Positions 9,512-18,879 are shown, counted from the first letter of the stretch. The stretch is 64,000 bases of DNA from Candidatus Saccharimonadota bacterium (GCA_017432225.1 JAFRJN010000011.1:55728-119727), one strand, 5' to 3'. The notes: generated by a model not told the origin, from the letters alone. Numbers and translations: made by a program.

Positions 9512-10057
9512 TTATACGCCGGGCGAAAAAAGTTTGAGTTTTTTGTCATGAATTTTGTAACGAGGGTCGTGCGTCCCTACTTCCGCCCAGAAGGCCTTGG
9601 AATGATCCATGTGGTTGAGATGCGCTAGCTCGTGCAAAATTACGTAATCTCGTAAAGGCTCGGGCAGTTTCATCAGCCCAATATTTAGCGAGATCGTTTT
9701 TCTTGATGAGCAGCTCCCCCACCGCGTATTGGCGTGAGTTAAACGACATTTATCATAATTATAACCATAGAGTTTAGCATAATATTCCAAACGATATGGT
9801 AAATACTCACGCGCTTTTTTCATCAAAACCTTCTTCTGATAGTCGCGCGTTCTCTGCGTCGCGGGGTCATTTACTGGCAATTTTTCACGAATTCGGTCAC
9901 GGTTAGAGTTTAAAAATCTTTTTATCAAAAAATTCGGAGTTCTTGCTGGCACCGACATCGAAAGTCGCCCAGAAGTGGACACCGAAAACTTCACGCCTCG
10001 AGCTAGGGTGTTTTTCCGAACCACCACTTCGCCAAATTCTAAATCACTAATAATCAT
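9512..10057 (-). CDS. YgjP-type (DUF45, WLM-like) metallopeptidase
   Basis: A 181-aa protein ending in a zinc metalloprotease site, ILHELAHLNHMDHSKAFW: HExxH plus a downstream His, as in the YgjP/DUF45 family. The preceding TRWGSCSSRKTISLN segment is also family-typical. Cytosolic, no signal peptide. Its ATG overlaps the stop of the P-loop kinase gene (TAATG), so both are made from one mRNA. The physiological substrate of the family is poorly known. Confidence 0.85.
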   Translation of the reverse strand: MIISDLEFGEVVVRKNTLARGVKFSVSTSGRLSMSVPARTPNFLIKRFLNSNRDRIREKLPVNDPATQRTRDYQKKVLMKKAREYLPYRLEYYAKLYGYNYDKCRLTHANTRWGSCSSRKTISLNIGLMKLPEPLRDYVILHELAHLNHMDHSKAFWAEVGTHDPRYKIHDKKLKLFSPGV

Positions 10058-10554
10058 TAAGCTTTGCCGACTTCAGCAAGACCCGCCAGGACGTGCCTCG
10101 TTTGAGTTTCAAAAGTATGTTTGCCAGAAAGGATAATTGGCTCTTCTGTCTCGGAGGGCGCTTCCATCGCGCTGACTTCTCGTTCGTAAACTTCTTTGGC
10201 TTTGGCTACAGACTTATACCGTACCTTCAAACGATTGCGAATCGTGGTGACGTCAGTCTGAATCCAAATCAGAGAGGGATCGTAGCCAGCCGTTTTGAGC
10301 AAATTGCGGATCTCGTTTCGTTCCTTTTCGGTCGAAAGGCTACCTTCGATGATAATGGTCTTGCCCGTCCTAGCGATTAGGTTAATAATTAAAAGAATAT
10401 TCTTTCTAGTCAAACGGTATTTGACTTTTAGCTCGTCGAAATCATAGAGGGCCAAATCAAACTTTTCGGCGAATTTCTCACTAAAAGTAGACTTACCACT
10501 GCACGGCGCCCCGAAGACAAGTAGAGCTCTTGGTTTTGACTTATTACCTTCCAT
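10057..10554 (-). CDS. P-loop kinase-like ATPase (AAA_33 / zeta-toxin-like fold)
   Basis: A 165-aa protein with a Walker A motif near the N-terminus (GAPCSGKST) followed by YDFDEL, an acidic residue expected near the phosphate acceptor, and a later IEGSL strand. This is the layout of small nucleotide, polynucleotide or antibiotic kinases. No antitoxin-like gene is adjacent, so a toxin role is not supported. It is the first gene of a two-gene unit with the YgjP-type protease. The promoter is TATAAT about 9 nt before the ATG. Substrate unknown. Confidence 0.6.
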   Translation of the reverse strand: MEGNKSKPRALLVFGAPCSGKSTFSEKFAEKFDLALYDFDELKVKYRLTRKNILLIINLIARTGKTIIIEGSLSTEKERNEIRNLLKTAGYDPSLIWIQTDVTTIRNRLKVRYKSVAKAKEVYEREVSAMEAPSETEEPIILSGKHTFETQTRHVLAGLAEVGKA

Positions 10555-10593
10555 AATAGTTTCATTATATCACAAAAGCCTCAAACTCGGCAA

Positions 10594-11454
10594 CTAATTA
10601 TTTACGCCGTGCCGAACTACCGGAGAATCGACTTTTAGAGGCTGAAAATCGTAGCCATTCGCGAGCCCGTATTCTATAATTCTACCTACTGCATCCACCG
10701 AATACCCTTTGATGTCATGTTGCAAAACTACGTTTGCCCCCTCTTTTAGATGCGCAGCCACATTCACAAAAACTGCATCAGAAGTACTAGCACTCGCCGC
10801 ATCGCCAGACGCGACATTCCAATCAAAATAAACATACCCTCGGTTCAAAACTTCTTGAGAAAGTATGCTCATGATTCTGATGCCACCGTCGTATTTTGCG
10901 CTCACAGCATTCGAAGATCCACCCGGGAAGCGAATAATTTTAGCCTCTTCACCCGTGATATTTTTGACCCGCTCCGCCACTTGATTTAAATCGTTGAAAT
11001 ACGCCTCCACACTTCTATACACCAAATCGTATCGATGGGAAAAAGTATGTAGAGCCACCGTATGTCCCTCGTCATATTCACGTTTAATAGTAGCATCATC
11101 ACCCTTGCCGGTCACAAAAAAGGTCGCCTTCACGTTGTAAGATTTTAAAATATCTAGTAGCCTGTCCGTATATTCGCCTGGACCATCGTCAAAAGTCAAA
11201 TAAATCGTGCCGTTTGTATGTTCAAAATTTTCGTCTATGCCGTCAAAATTAGCCTCGAATGTAGTTAATCCCAAAACTTCAAGATCATCATAGTTAGAAT
11301 ACCAGCTCCTTTCCGGCATTACGACCGCTTGGGACGCCACAATTTCCGACGCCATCAAAGTCCCGATTAGACTAAAAAACGTCACGCCAAAAGCCGCCAC
11401 TAGGCTTGAAATTATCAGCTTGTGCTTTCTAATTTTCATTTGCCTTGGTTCCAT
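10594..11454 (-). CDS. Polysaccharide deacetylase (NodB domain)
   Basis: About 286 aa. A membrane helix near the start is followed by a NodB domain with all main motifs: LTFDDGPG (metal-binding Asp), HTFSH (two metal His), RFPGG, FDWNVASGDA and LQHDIK. Likely a surface enzyme that deacetylates peptidoglycan or another cell polysaccharide. The open frame extends upstream to 11526, but that would cross the tRNA-Trp gene; ATG 11454 follows a TATAAT at 11461-11466 by 6 nt and is the supported start (leaderless). Confidence 0.85.
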   Translation of the reverse strand: MEPRQMKIRKHKLIISSLVAAFGVTFFSLIGTLMASEIVASQAVVMPERSWYSNYDDLEVLGLTTFEANFDGIDENFEHTNGTIYLTFDDGPGEYTDRLLDILKSYNVKATFFVTGKGDDATIKREYDEGHTVALHTFSHRYDLVYRSVEAYFNDLNQVAERVKNITGEEAKIIRFPGGSSNAVSAKYDGGIRIMSILSQEVLNRGYVYFDWNVASGDAASASTSDAVFVNVAAHLKEGANVVLQHDIKGYSVDAVGRIIEYGLANGYDFQPLKVDSPVVRHGVNN

Positions 11455-11499
11455 ACTTTCATTATAACACTTTTCGTGGTAAAATAATGACAGACACCT

Positions 11500-11575
11500 A
11501 GGGGTATAGCTCAGCTGGTAGAGCACAGGTCTCCAAAACCTGGTGTCGGGGGTTCAAATCCCTCTGCCCCTGCCA
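11500..11575 (+). tRNA. tRNA-Trp (anticodon CCA)
   Basis: A 76-nt cloverleaf: acceptor AGGGGTA/TGCCCCT, anticodon stem CAGGT/ACCTG with loop CTCCAAA giving CCA, T-arm GGGGGTTCAAATCCCTC, and an encoded 3' CCA. Confidence 0.95.
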
Positions 11576-11589
11576 AATCATATTATTTT

Positions 11590-11609
11590 CGCCTATCTTG
11601 GCGTTTTTT
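11590..11609 (+). terminator. Terminator after tRNA-Trp
   Basis: A short CGCC/GGCG hairpin with a 6-nt loop is followed directly by six T residues, 15 nt downstream of the tRNA. Confidence 0.65.
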
Positions 11610-11716
11610 CTTGCTCTCTCTATCAATAATAGCGCTTCGCAAGAAGAAAACACCAATCTAAGCGAAAATAATTATGATTTCTCTCACAATCGATACTTTT
11701 TATGCTATAATTATAT

Positions 11717-12937
11717 ATGATGAAAATACTCATGCTAGGTTGGGAGCTGCCACCTCACAATAGTGGGGGCCTTGGCGTAGCTTGTCTAAATATGGCGCAC
11801 GCGTTGAGTGACCAAGGCGTGGATATTGACTTCGTTATTCCCTACACCGCCGAGCATCCTCACACCGATTTTATGAACGTAGTTCCAGCAACCCCGCTCG
11901 ACCCGATTTATCGATATGGCGGTGGAGCCTATACAAATCTTGACATTGAGAAAAAGCAAATCCCATCAATCGACCATCCCGATATGCTCTCCATCCGCGA
12001 CGTCCAAAAAAGCTATCAAGAATTTGTCAAAAAACACATGATGGACTTTAAGCCAGATGTAGTACACGCACACGACTGGTTAACCTACGAGGCCGGCGCA
12101 CTTGCCAAGAAAAACTTCGGCGTACCTTTAGTCGCTCATGTTCATGCTACCGAGTATGATCGCGCTGGTATGCACGAGGGGAATCCTCTGATTCACGAAA
12201 TCGAAAAAGAAGGCCTTATGCTTGCAGACAGAATTATTGCAGTTTCTGAATCCACCAAGCGCATCATTCACGAAAAATACCACATCCCTCTAAAAAAGAT
12301 TGACGTAGTCTATAACTCCCTCGACGAAGAGTTCTTGACAGAAGAATATCATTACGACGACACTCTCTATAAATACATTGGCGAGCTCAAAAAATCTGGC
12401 TATACTGTAGTCTCTACGGTTGGCCGGTTCACCATTCAAAAAGGTCTGGAGTTCTTTATGGGTGCCGCCAAGAAAGCTATCGAGAAAAATCCCAAACTCC
12501 TCTTTGTCTTCGCGGGAGATGGCGAGGAGAGAAATCATCTAATTTCCGAAGCCGCTACACTTGGCATATCAAAAAATATAGTCTTTACCGGCTTTATTCG
12601 CGGCCAAAAACTCCGAGATGTTTATTCTCTTTCCGACATTTTCGTGATGAGCTCGGTTTCCGAACCATTCGGTCTGACCGCGCTTGAAGCCGCTCACCAC
12701 GGCGATGCTCTTATTCTCACTAATCAATCCGGCGTTTCCGAAGTGGTCTGGTCGTGTCTCAAATATGATTTTTGGGATGAATACAAGCTTGCCGACGAAA
12801 TTTTAAGTATCGCAAGTAATCCTGCCCTCATGAAATCACTAAAAGAAAACGTCCAGCACGAATACCATCAAATTTCCTGGGACAAAGTTGCGAAAAAGTG
12901 TCAGAAGATATATAATAATGTAAAACGTAAGAGGTAA
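11717..12937 (+). CDS. Glycogen/starch synthase-like glycosyltransferase (GT4/GT5 type)
   Basis: A 406-aa GT-B enzyme. The N-terminus MLGWELPPHNSGGLG is the K-x-G-G-L-type nucleotide-sugar loop of starch-synthase-like enzymes. VVHAHDWLT follows, and the C-terminal half has GRFTIQKG, VFAGDGEE and the E-x7-E donor-binding stretch around SEPFGLTALEAAHHG. It likely extends an alpha-glucan or transfers glucose. ATG 11717 (or 11720) follows TATAAT at 11706-11711. The GH57 gene begins 3 nt after its stop; such GT-GH57 pairs are common in CPR and archaeal glucan metabolism. Confidence 0.85.
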   Translation: MMKILMLGWELPPHNSGGLGVACLNMAHALSDQGVDIDFVIPYTAEHPHTDFMNVVPATPLDPIYRYGGGAYTNLDIEKKQIPSIDHPDMLSIRDVQKSYQEFVKKHMMDFKPDVVHAHDWLTYEAGALAKKNFGVPLVAHVHATEYDRAGMHEGNPLIHEIEKEGLMLADRIIAVSESTKRIIHEKYHIPLKKIDVVYNSLDEEFLTEEYHYDDTLYKYIGELKKSGYTVVSTVGRFTIQKGLEFFMGAAKKAIEKNPKLLFVFAGDGEERNHLISEAATLGISKNIVFTGFIRGQKLRDVYSLSDIFVMSSVSEPFGLTALEAAHHGDALILTNQSGVSEVVWSCLKYDFWDEYKLADEILSIASNPALMKSLKENVQHEYHQISWDKVAKKCQKIYNNVKRKR

Positions 12938-12939
12938 GA

Positions 12940-14172
12940 ATGCGCGCGATTTGTCTATATCTGCATGTTCATCAGCCTGTCCGCTATCGGCAGTAATCGA
13001 TTTTTGACGTCGGCAATACCTCAAACTATTATACTGATAATTTTGACGGCCGCCAGAGCAACGAGCGTATTTTCAAAAAAGTTGCCGAAAAGTCCTATCA
13101 TCCAATGCTCGATCTTATAGAAAAAAATCTAAAGAAATATCCCGACTTCAAAGTCTCATTCTCTATTACCGGCACTTGGCTCGAGCAAGCCGAAAAATGG
13201 GATAAGAGTTTGATTACCCAGCTTCGCCGCATGGTGGCAAGCGGTCAGGTTGAAATTGTTGGTGAGACTTACTATCATTCGCTTAGCTTTTTCTATAATC
13301 TGGACGAGTTTGAGGCCCAAGTTAAGCTCCACGCCGACAAAATCAAAGCTCTGTTTGGTGTTACCCCGCGCGTCTTTCGTAACACCGAGCTAGCCTACAA
13401 CGACAATCTTGCCCATTGGGCCGAGCAAAAGGGTTATACCGGAATCCTCGCTGAAGGCTGGGACAAAGTACTAGGGTTTCGTAGTCCAAATTATGTTTAC
13501 AAGCCTGTTGGCTGTGAGAATTTACGTTTGTTGCTCAAGAACTACCGTCTGTCTGACGACATCGCTTTCCGTTTCTCTGACCGAGAATGGAAAGACTGGC
13601 CACTCACCGTCACAAAATACCAAAACTGGCTAAATGACGCTTGTCTGAACGGCAATCTAATCAACCTATTTATGGATTTCGAGACTTTCGGTGAGCACCA
13701 GTGGGCAGACACCGGGATTTTTAAGTTTATGGACGATCTGATTGCTTCCTGGCTAAATGAATACGAAAATAAATTCGTCACCGTGTCCGAAGCCTGCACA
13801 CTTGAAGAGCCAGATGGCGAGATTTCTATGCCGTCTACCGTCACTTGGGCTGACACCGAGCGTGACTTGTCCGCCTGGCTCTCCAACAGTATGCAAAAAT
13901 CTGCCGAAGAAGATTTGTACGCTTTGCGCGAAAGAGTTATCGCGACCAAAGACGTCGGCTTGATTGACGACTGGCGTTATCTCACTACTTCTGACCATCC
14001 GTATTCTATGTGTACCAAATACTGGAATGATGGTGATGTCCACGCCTATTTCTCTGCCTATGCTTCACCGTACGAGTCATATATGTATTTCATGAATGTA
14101 TATCGCGACATCGAATATCGGCTCCATCTGCTCGAGACCAAGCAAAAATCCGACCCCCGCTACCACATATAA
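12940..14172 (+). pseudogene. GH57 amylase-family gene with an in-frame TAA
   Basis: The frame begins at ATG 12940 right after the glycosyltransferase. Codons 1-18 encode the GH57 region-1 motif (LHVHQPVRYR), codon 19 is TAA (12994-12996), and the same frame continues with GH57-like residues SIFDVG to a stop at 14172. Internal ATG 13105 would give 355 aa lacking region 1. Later motifs are intact: FRNTELAY with the nucleophile-type Glu and MDFETFGEHQW with the proton-donor-type Asp. A single-base change of a Tyr codon would explain the stop. Either a recent nonsense mutation or a sequencing error; activity without the HxHQP strand is unlikely. Confidence 0.75.
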
Positions 14173-14199
14173 AAATATCCCCGTAGATGGGGATATTTT
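14172..14199. terminator. Intrinsic terminator between GH57 and rpmG
   Basis: An AAAATATCCCC / GGGGATATTTT stem with a 5-6-nt loop ends both convergent genes and overlaps the rpmG stop region. Confidence 0.75.
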
Positions 14200-14407
14200 A
14201 ACGCTTTTTCTCTTTGACTTCATTCCGACCAAGGTTCTTCTTCGTCTCGGTAAACACTACGTGCTTCCGGAGGATCGGGTCGTATTTGCGAAGTGAAAGC
14301 TTGTCTGGAGTGTTCATCGTATTCTTCTTGGTATAATAAGCACGAATACCACTCTCTTCAGATACGAGACCAACCAGTTTTCTCTTAGTATTATTCTTCT
14401 TTGCCAT
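14198..14407 (-). CDS. rpmG: 50S ribosomal protein L33
   Basis: A 69-aa basic protein of the L33 family ([29 protein letters not shown]). It has no cysteines, so it is the zinc-free form. The start is ATG 14407; a longer in-frame extension upstream has no matching homology. A TAAAAT box lies about 10 nt before the ATG. It binds 23S rRNA near the E site. It stands alone here, not with rpmB or rpmF. Confidence 0.9.
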   Translation of the reverse strand: MAKKNNTKRKLVGLVSEESGIRAYYTKKNTMNTPDKLSLRKYDPILRKHVVFTETKKNLGRNEVKEKKR

Positions 14408-14463
14408 AATTATTCCTATTTTACCACAAAACTTCCTAGAATTCAAGGGGTTTTCATAGTGAA

Positions 14464-14488
14464 GGGGCCCACGTGACATGAGGGCCCC
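14464..14488 (-). other. GC-rich hairpin, possible terminator without T-tract
   Basis: A perfect 7-bp GGGGCCC/GGGCCCC stem with an 11-nt loop lies between the zinc-finger microprotein gene and rpmG. No T-run follows on either strand, so simple intrinsic termination is uncertain; a processing or attenuation structure is equally possible. Confidence 0.4.
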
Positions 14489-14577
14489 GATATAAAGTAA
14501 ATGGTAAATTAAGGTTGAGGCGCGAAGGGGTTTATGAGTGTCTTGATTGTATTGTTGATGAGTTACATTTGCGTAAA

Positions 14578-14721
14578 TTATACGCAAGATCTGAAACATG
14601 GGCGCCGCGACGAACCGCAAGCTAAATAATGCAAATGCATTTCTGCCTCTGATGTAAATGGTCGTCCGCAACGCGGGCAGCTCCAGGTGATACACCTGAC
14701 TCTGCTTTTAATTCTAGACAT
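14578..14721 (-). CDS. Predicted C2HC zinc-finger microprotein (47 aa)
   Basis: A 47-aa open frame beginning [10 protein letters not shown]. It has a textbook zinc-finger spacing: C15-x2-C18-x3-F22-x5-M28-x2-H31-x3-C35, the C2H2 consensus with a final Cys. It is basic, fitting nucleic-acid binding. Just upstream is AAAGGAGGTGATCC, a 14-nt perfect complement of the bacterial 16S 3' end, 3 nt before the ATG; this strongly supports translation. It lies 58 nt after the helicase-nuclease stop in the same orientation. No family is recognised with certainty; a small DNA- or RNA-binding regulator is inference. Confidence 0.6.
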   Translation of the reverse strand: MSRIKSRVRCITWSCPRCGRPFTSEAEMHLHYLACGSSRRPCFRSCV

Positions 14722-14779
14722 TTAGGATCACCTCCTTTACTAGTTACCTCAAACTTTAAAGTACCATTCGTTAATTTTA

Positions 14780-17700
14780 CTACTTTTTAATATCTTTTGC
14801 AAGCAAAAGCTCGATAAAATCTTTAATATCTTTTAGTTTTAAATCTTTATCCGGTGCTCTAAATACCTCTTTATCATCTAAGAACTTCAATTCTACAATC
14901 TGGTTATAGACCGCTTGAATCAAATCAACCAACATTTTTTCGTCTTCAGGATTAAACTCATAGACCTTATCGTAAACTTCACCGTCATTGTCCGGCCGCA
15001 CAAACAGAATATGCGCCCTTTCAATCCGGTATTTGCTAAAAGTAGGTGAGTTATTGAGTAACAATTTGTAAAACCCTAATTGTAAAGCGTATTTAAACAA
15101 AGCCTCATGGGATTGCCACTTTTCTTTGCGGTACTTGCCCGTTTTGAAATCATAAATTTCAATCAGCTTGGCCTCATTGTCAACCAAAATATGGTCAATT
15201 TTGCCTGTCACCGGCACGCCTTTAATCGCCAAGTGCTCGTAGGATAAATCTACTTCAGCCTTACCTGTAGTGAGAATCGGCCTGAACTCTTGCAAAGCCT
15301 TAAGAAGTTCTGCCGGACCCTTTTCTCGGATTCTATCCTTGATTTCGACCGCAAGGTCACGTTTTTCTAGCTCCGAAAGGTAAAACTCTACCGCCGCCTC
15401 ATCCGAAATTCCCGAATTTGTCACCTTTTCAAAGGTTGCGTGCACCAAGTTGCCGAGCGCCAAAGCTTCGGTCTCGGGCTCAATTTCGGAACGAAGTACC
15501 TGCCGCTTAAAGAACTCTTCTGGCCCCGCGTTTACTATATCGATAAAAGAAGTTAAAGAAGACGCGCTCATCCGGTAGTTTCGGACCCGCTCCTTGTAGA
15601 TACTTCGCATATCCGGCGCATCCGTTATGAACGGAGAAAGATAATTCTTAAGCGCTGTGACTGACCTCTGTTTTTCGGAATATGAAAGGGCGCATTGATC
15701 CACATAATTTTCCGCCAATTTTTCGCCGTCATAGCCAAGCAACACATTTTTTAACTTAACAAACGGAGATACAATCCTAGTCAAACCATTCTCGAGCTTT
15801 TCGGCTCTTTCGTCCAAATATTCTAACCGATCCGGTGCCTTCCCAGCAAAATCATGCAGCGAGTTGGTAATATAAAGCGTACTCTTGGCCCTCGTTAATG
15901 CTACATAGAGGAGGCGAATTTGCTCGCCGTCTGTCATCCCGGTGTGCCGAATCTGCACTAGATTCTTGGGGAGACTAAGTAAATTATTGTTACCCTTACC
16001 TTTGCCCCAAGCCACATGGTCCGCCGAAATGATAAAGACATATTCAAACTCTAGCCCCTTGGCCTTGTGCGCCGAGAGAATCTGCACCGCTTCATCAGCA
16101 TCGCGATATGGGCTAGAAGTAGTGAGCTGCATCTCTGCCGCCGCATAATCATCCGCCATTGTTACTAGATCTCGTATTCTTAAAGGCTTTTCGCCCACAT
16201 ATTTGATCAAACTCGCCCGAAGCGACGCCAAATTCTCATAAAACTTAAACATCTCATGTGGCTCTAGATTACCAACGCCCATTTTCTCTGCAAATTTGTT
16301 TAGTACCAACTCCAGTGGCTCATTAAAGGCCGCCGTGGTAAGCTCCGCAACAAACTCCACCGCGCTTGTCATTTCCGGACTAGTATCAGCTTTTAGTAAA
16401 TAATCGTACACCGATAAATGCGCCGCTCTTGCTTCAGCCACCAGTTTGACCGCCTCTACCGCTGGGACATTTAGCCACGGATAAGCCAAGACCTCCAGCA
16501 TCGAAACCGTCGGTTTCTTTTCTTCGGCCAGCTCAAGAGCTAGACGGCACAGCATAATAATCTCATGAATATAAGTGTCTTCAAACAAATTATCGCGTTT
16601 TTCGTAGGCGATTTTAATCTCTGGATGTTCCTTGAGATATGGCAGCAAGGGTTTAAAATATTTGTGTTTAGAAGAAATTACCGCGATTTCACTCTGCTTC
16701 ACCCCCGCCGCGATAAGTTTTGCAATCTCGTCCGCCACAAACATATATTCTTGGTCGGAAGACAAGAACTCGATCCGTTTAACCTGTGAAGCATCCGGGT
16801 CCGTCTTGTGCGCCGTCAAAATCTTTTCATTCACAAATCGGTTTGGCGCCTGTCCAATAATTTCTCTCGCAAAATCCAAAATCTCTTGCGTACTCCGATA
16901 ATTTTCGGTCAAAGTCACCACATGGGCGTTGTAATACTCTTGAAATTCCGACAGATTTGTCGCCGAGGCCCCCTGAAACTCGTAAATCGCCTGATCGTCA
17001 TCCCCCACTGCCATAATCAAAGGCTTTTCGTAGTCCGTAAGTTCTTTGATAATCCCAAATTGCGCTGGGTTAGTATCCTGAAACTCGTCTAGCATGATAA
17101 ATTGATATTTTTCTTGCAAAGTTTCCTTAAAAGCCGGGTCAAGAGACAGCACTTTGTATGCTTCAATAATCATATCATCAAAATCATACAACCCGTTTTC
17201 CTTTAAATAATCCTGATACCACCCCATAATCTTGGCTACGGAGGCTAGTTTTTTGTTTGCCACACGATCTTTCAAGCGGTAGTTCCCCCGCCCATCTTTT
17301 TCAAAATAATCGTCCTTCCATTTGGTGAGTGGTGTTACCTTTTCTGATGTCTCCGCCTCCAAAATAGCGGTCTTCAAATCTCGTGCCATTCCAGTAATCG
17401 AGCGCTCAATTCGCCCCACAATTGGTGGCAAATCTGCATATTTTTCCAAAAGTTCAAAAATTGGCAAATAGGCGTTTTCGTAAGATTGTTTAAACGCTCG
17501 CGGCACCACGTTCAAAAGCAGTGGCGAAATCGCCTCCGACAAAACTTGATTATCTTCAATATTTTGCTTCGCAATCTGCTCTAAATCGGAAGCCGAAAGT
17601 GAGGCCGCCTTGGCCTCCGAAATCACGCTAATTATGTCCTTCACCTTATCACCAGTCAGAATATCCGAGGCAGGCAATCTCCCCTGTAAATCCTTCACAA

Positions 17701-18049
17701 TTTTAAATTGCGTCACCTCATCTACTGCCGATTCAAGCGCCCTTGTATATTCCGATGAAAAGTTTTTATAATGAGCCAAAATCTCTTGTCCAAACGCGTG
17801 ATAAGTGCCAATATTTACTCTAGTCGCGTCTTTTCCGATCATGGATTTTAAGCGCTCGCGCATATTCGAAGCCCCCGACTCTGTAAAGGTCAAACATAGA
17901 ATATTCGACGGGTCCGCATCGGTATTTTTCAAAATATATTCCACTTTGGAAGACAGAAGTTGGGTCTTGCCCGTGCCTGGCCCAGCTAGCACTAGAAGCG
18001 GCCCTTCCAGATATTCCACCGCCTTTTTCTGATTCTCGTTCAAGCCCAT
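14780..18049 (-). CDS. UvrD/PcrA-type helicase fused to RecB-like PD-(D/E)XK nuclease
   Basis: A 1089-aa SF1A helicase: Q-motif start NENQKKAVEYLEG, Walker A AGPGTGKTQ (about residues 22-30), Walker B FIMLDEFQDTNPAQ, motif III AVGDDDQAIYEFQGA, motif IV ENYRSTQ, motif V SAHKAKGLEFEYVFI and motif VI YVALTRAK. The C-terminus holds a PD-(D/E)XK nuclease with GKIDHI, IYDFKTGK and QLGFYKLLL. This is the layout of AddA/AdnAB-like double-strand-break resection enzymes; no partner subunit gene is adjacent. The start is supported by AAAGGAGGT just upstream. Likely role: recombination and repair. Confidence 0.88.
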   Translation of the reverse strand: MGLNENQKKAVEYLEGPLLVLAGPGTGKTQLLSSKVEYILKNTDADPSNILCLTFTESGASNMRERLKSMIGKDATRVNIGTYHAFGQEILAHYKNFSSEYTRALESAVDEVTQFKIVKDLQGRLPASDILTGDKVKDIISVISEAKAASLSASDLEQIAKQNIEDNQVLSEAISPLLLNVVPRAFKQSYENAYLPIFELLEKYADLPPIVGRIERSITGMARDLKTAILEAETSEKVTPLTKWKDDYFEKDGRGNYRLKDRVANKKLASVAKIMGWYQDYLKENGLYDFDDMIIEAYKVLSLDPAFKETLQEKYQFIMLDEFQDTNPAQFGIIKELTDYEKPLIMAVGDDDQAIYEFQGASATNLSEFQEYYNAHVVTLTENYRSTQEILDFAREIIGQAPNRFVNEKILTAHKTDPDASQVKRIEFLSSDQEYMFVADEIAKLIAAGVKQSEIAVISSKHKYFKPLLPYLKEHPEIKIAYEKRDNLFEDTYIHEIIMLCRLALELAEEKKPTVSMLEVLAYPWLNVPAVEAVKLVAEARAAHLSVYDYLLKADTSPEMTSAVEFVAELTTAAFNEPLELVLNKFAEKMGVGNLEPHEMFKFYENLASLRASLIKYVGEKPLRIRDLVTMADDYAAAEMQLTTSSPYRDADEAVQILSAHKAKGLEFEYVFIISADHVAWGKGKGNNNLLSLPKNLVQIRHTGMTDGEQIRLLYVALTRAKSTLYITNSLHDFAGKAPDRLEYLDERAEKLENGLTRIVSPFVKLKNVLLGYDGEKLAENYVDQCALSYSEKQRSVTALKNYLSPFITDAPDMRSIYKERVRNYRMSASSLTSFIDIVNAGPEEFFKRQVLRSEIEPETEALALGNLVHATFEKVTNSGISDEAAVEFYLSELEKRDLAVEIKDRIREKGPAELLKALQEFRPILTTGKAEVDLSYEHLAIKGVPVTGKIDHILVDNEAKLIEIYDFKTGKYRKEKWQSHEALFKYALQLGFYKLLLNNSPTFSKYRIERAHILFVRPDNDGEVYDKVYEFNPEDEKMLVDLIQAVYNQIVELKFLDDKEVFRAPDKDLKLKDIKDFIELLLAKDIKK

Positions 18050-18087
18050 TTTACCTCCTTTAGTTTAAATAATCCCCCGATGATAGT

Positions 18088-18867
18088 CTAGCCCCAAGCT
18101 TCGCTAGATTTGATCATTTCCTTCAAAATCACCGCTGCGTCTGGCACTGTGATCTCACCCCGCTTGACTTTAGCTAGAGCTGTCAGGCCCTCCACGGTCT
18201 TCTCCGGCTCCGCACCCGGGTTATCTTTGAGAATCTGCCCAAACTCGTAGTTCCTGGACGGATAGTCGCAAGTTAGCCGGAGGTCTCCTTTGCCACAAGC
18301 ATGGTCCACCGTTGAAGGTTTAGCGCCATTAGCGGATAGAAGCGCCTTCATTTCTTCCGCGACCTCTGTCAAATATTGCTCATGCTCACTCGAGCCTGGC
18401 TTCAAATCTAAATACCCTGCGTAGAGCGCATAAATATTCTTGAGCGCCCCGCACATCAACACCCCCTTAGCGTCCGTCGTCATATCAAAATCCAAATAAT
18501 CGGTAGAGAAAAGTTCCACGATCCGCGGGTCTGTAGCGGTCAGATGAGTTTCTTTTCTGGCTTTAATGTCAGAAGCAAAGCCCGGCCCAGACAAGACCAT
18601 ATAATCTTTGAAATCTATAAAATTATGGTCGTCAAGAAACCCTTTCGTCGCCACCACTAGAGGTTTGTCTTTAGGTAAATATGGCAGCAAATAAGGCGCC
18701 GCTTTAGAAGGTACCGCCAGTACTATATATTTGACATTAGAAAGGACGCTCTTTAGACTCTCACGTTCCAATTTGGAATCGTAGTAGTCAATATCGTAGC
18801 CCTTACCAGCTAGAATCTCGCCGAGGGCCGTCCCAAACGCCCCTGCACCCATAATTGCAATTTTCAT
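18088..18867 (-). CDS. gpsA: NAD(P)-dependent glycerol-3-phosphate dehydrogenase
   Basis: A 259-aa protein, shorter than the usual 330 or so. The Rossmann motif GAGAFGTALGE, substrate-domain motifs VVATKGF and LSGPGFA, catalytic-lysine strand GALKNIYALYAG and the DLRLTC-S-RN segment are present. It reduces dihydroxyacetone phosphate to sn-glycerol-3-phosphate for phospholipid synthesis. TATAAT (18874-18879) ends 6 nt before the ATG, so the mRNA is leaderless. Shortening is mainly in the N-terminal domain, in line with CPR genome reduction. Confidence 0.87.
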   Translation of the reverse strand: MKIAIMGAGAFGTALGEILAGKGYDIDYYDSKLERESLKSVLSNVKYIVLAVPSKAAPYLLPYLPKDKPLVVATKGFLDDHNFIDFKDYMVLSGPGFASDIKARKETHLTATDPRIVELFSTDYLDFDMTTDAKGVLMCGALKNIYALYAGYLDLKPGSSEHEQYLTEVAEEMKALLSANGAKPSTVDHACGKGDLRLTCDYPSRNYEFGQILKDNPGAEPEKTVEGLTALAKVKRGEITVPDAAVILKEMIKSSEAWG

Positions 18868-18879
18868 ATATCTATTATA

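Noticed and set aside
10057..10554. Zeta-toxin of a toxin-antitoxin pair
   Set aside because: Only the general P-loop kinase layout is visible, no antitoxin gene is adjacent and the partner gene is a metallopeptidase.
11455..11526. An N-terminal extension of the deacetylase gene
   Set aside because: It would overlap tRNA-Trp on the other strand and cross the TATAAT at 11461-11466; the ATG at 11454 is well supported.
12994..12996. Stop-codon recoding as an explanation for the GH57 interruption
   Set aside because: The codon is TAA; genes throughout the window use TAA, TAG and TGA as normal stops, and RF1 is present. CPR recoding affects UGA only.
14727..14740. GGATCACCTCCTTT on the plus strand, identical to the end of 16S rRNA
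   Set aside because: No other 16S sequence is adjacent; on the minus strand it is a ribosome-binding site placed correctly before a small gene.
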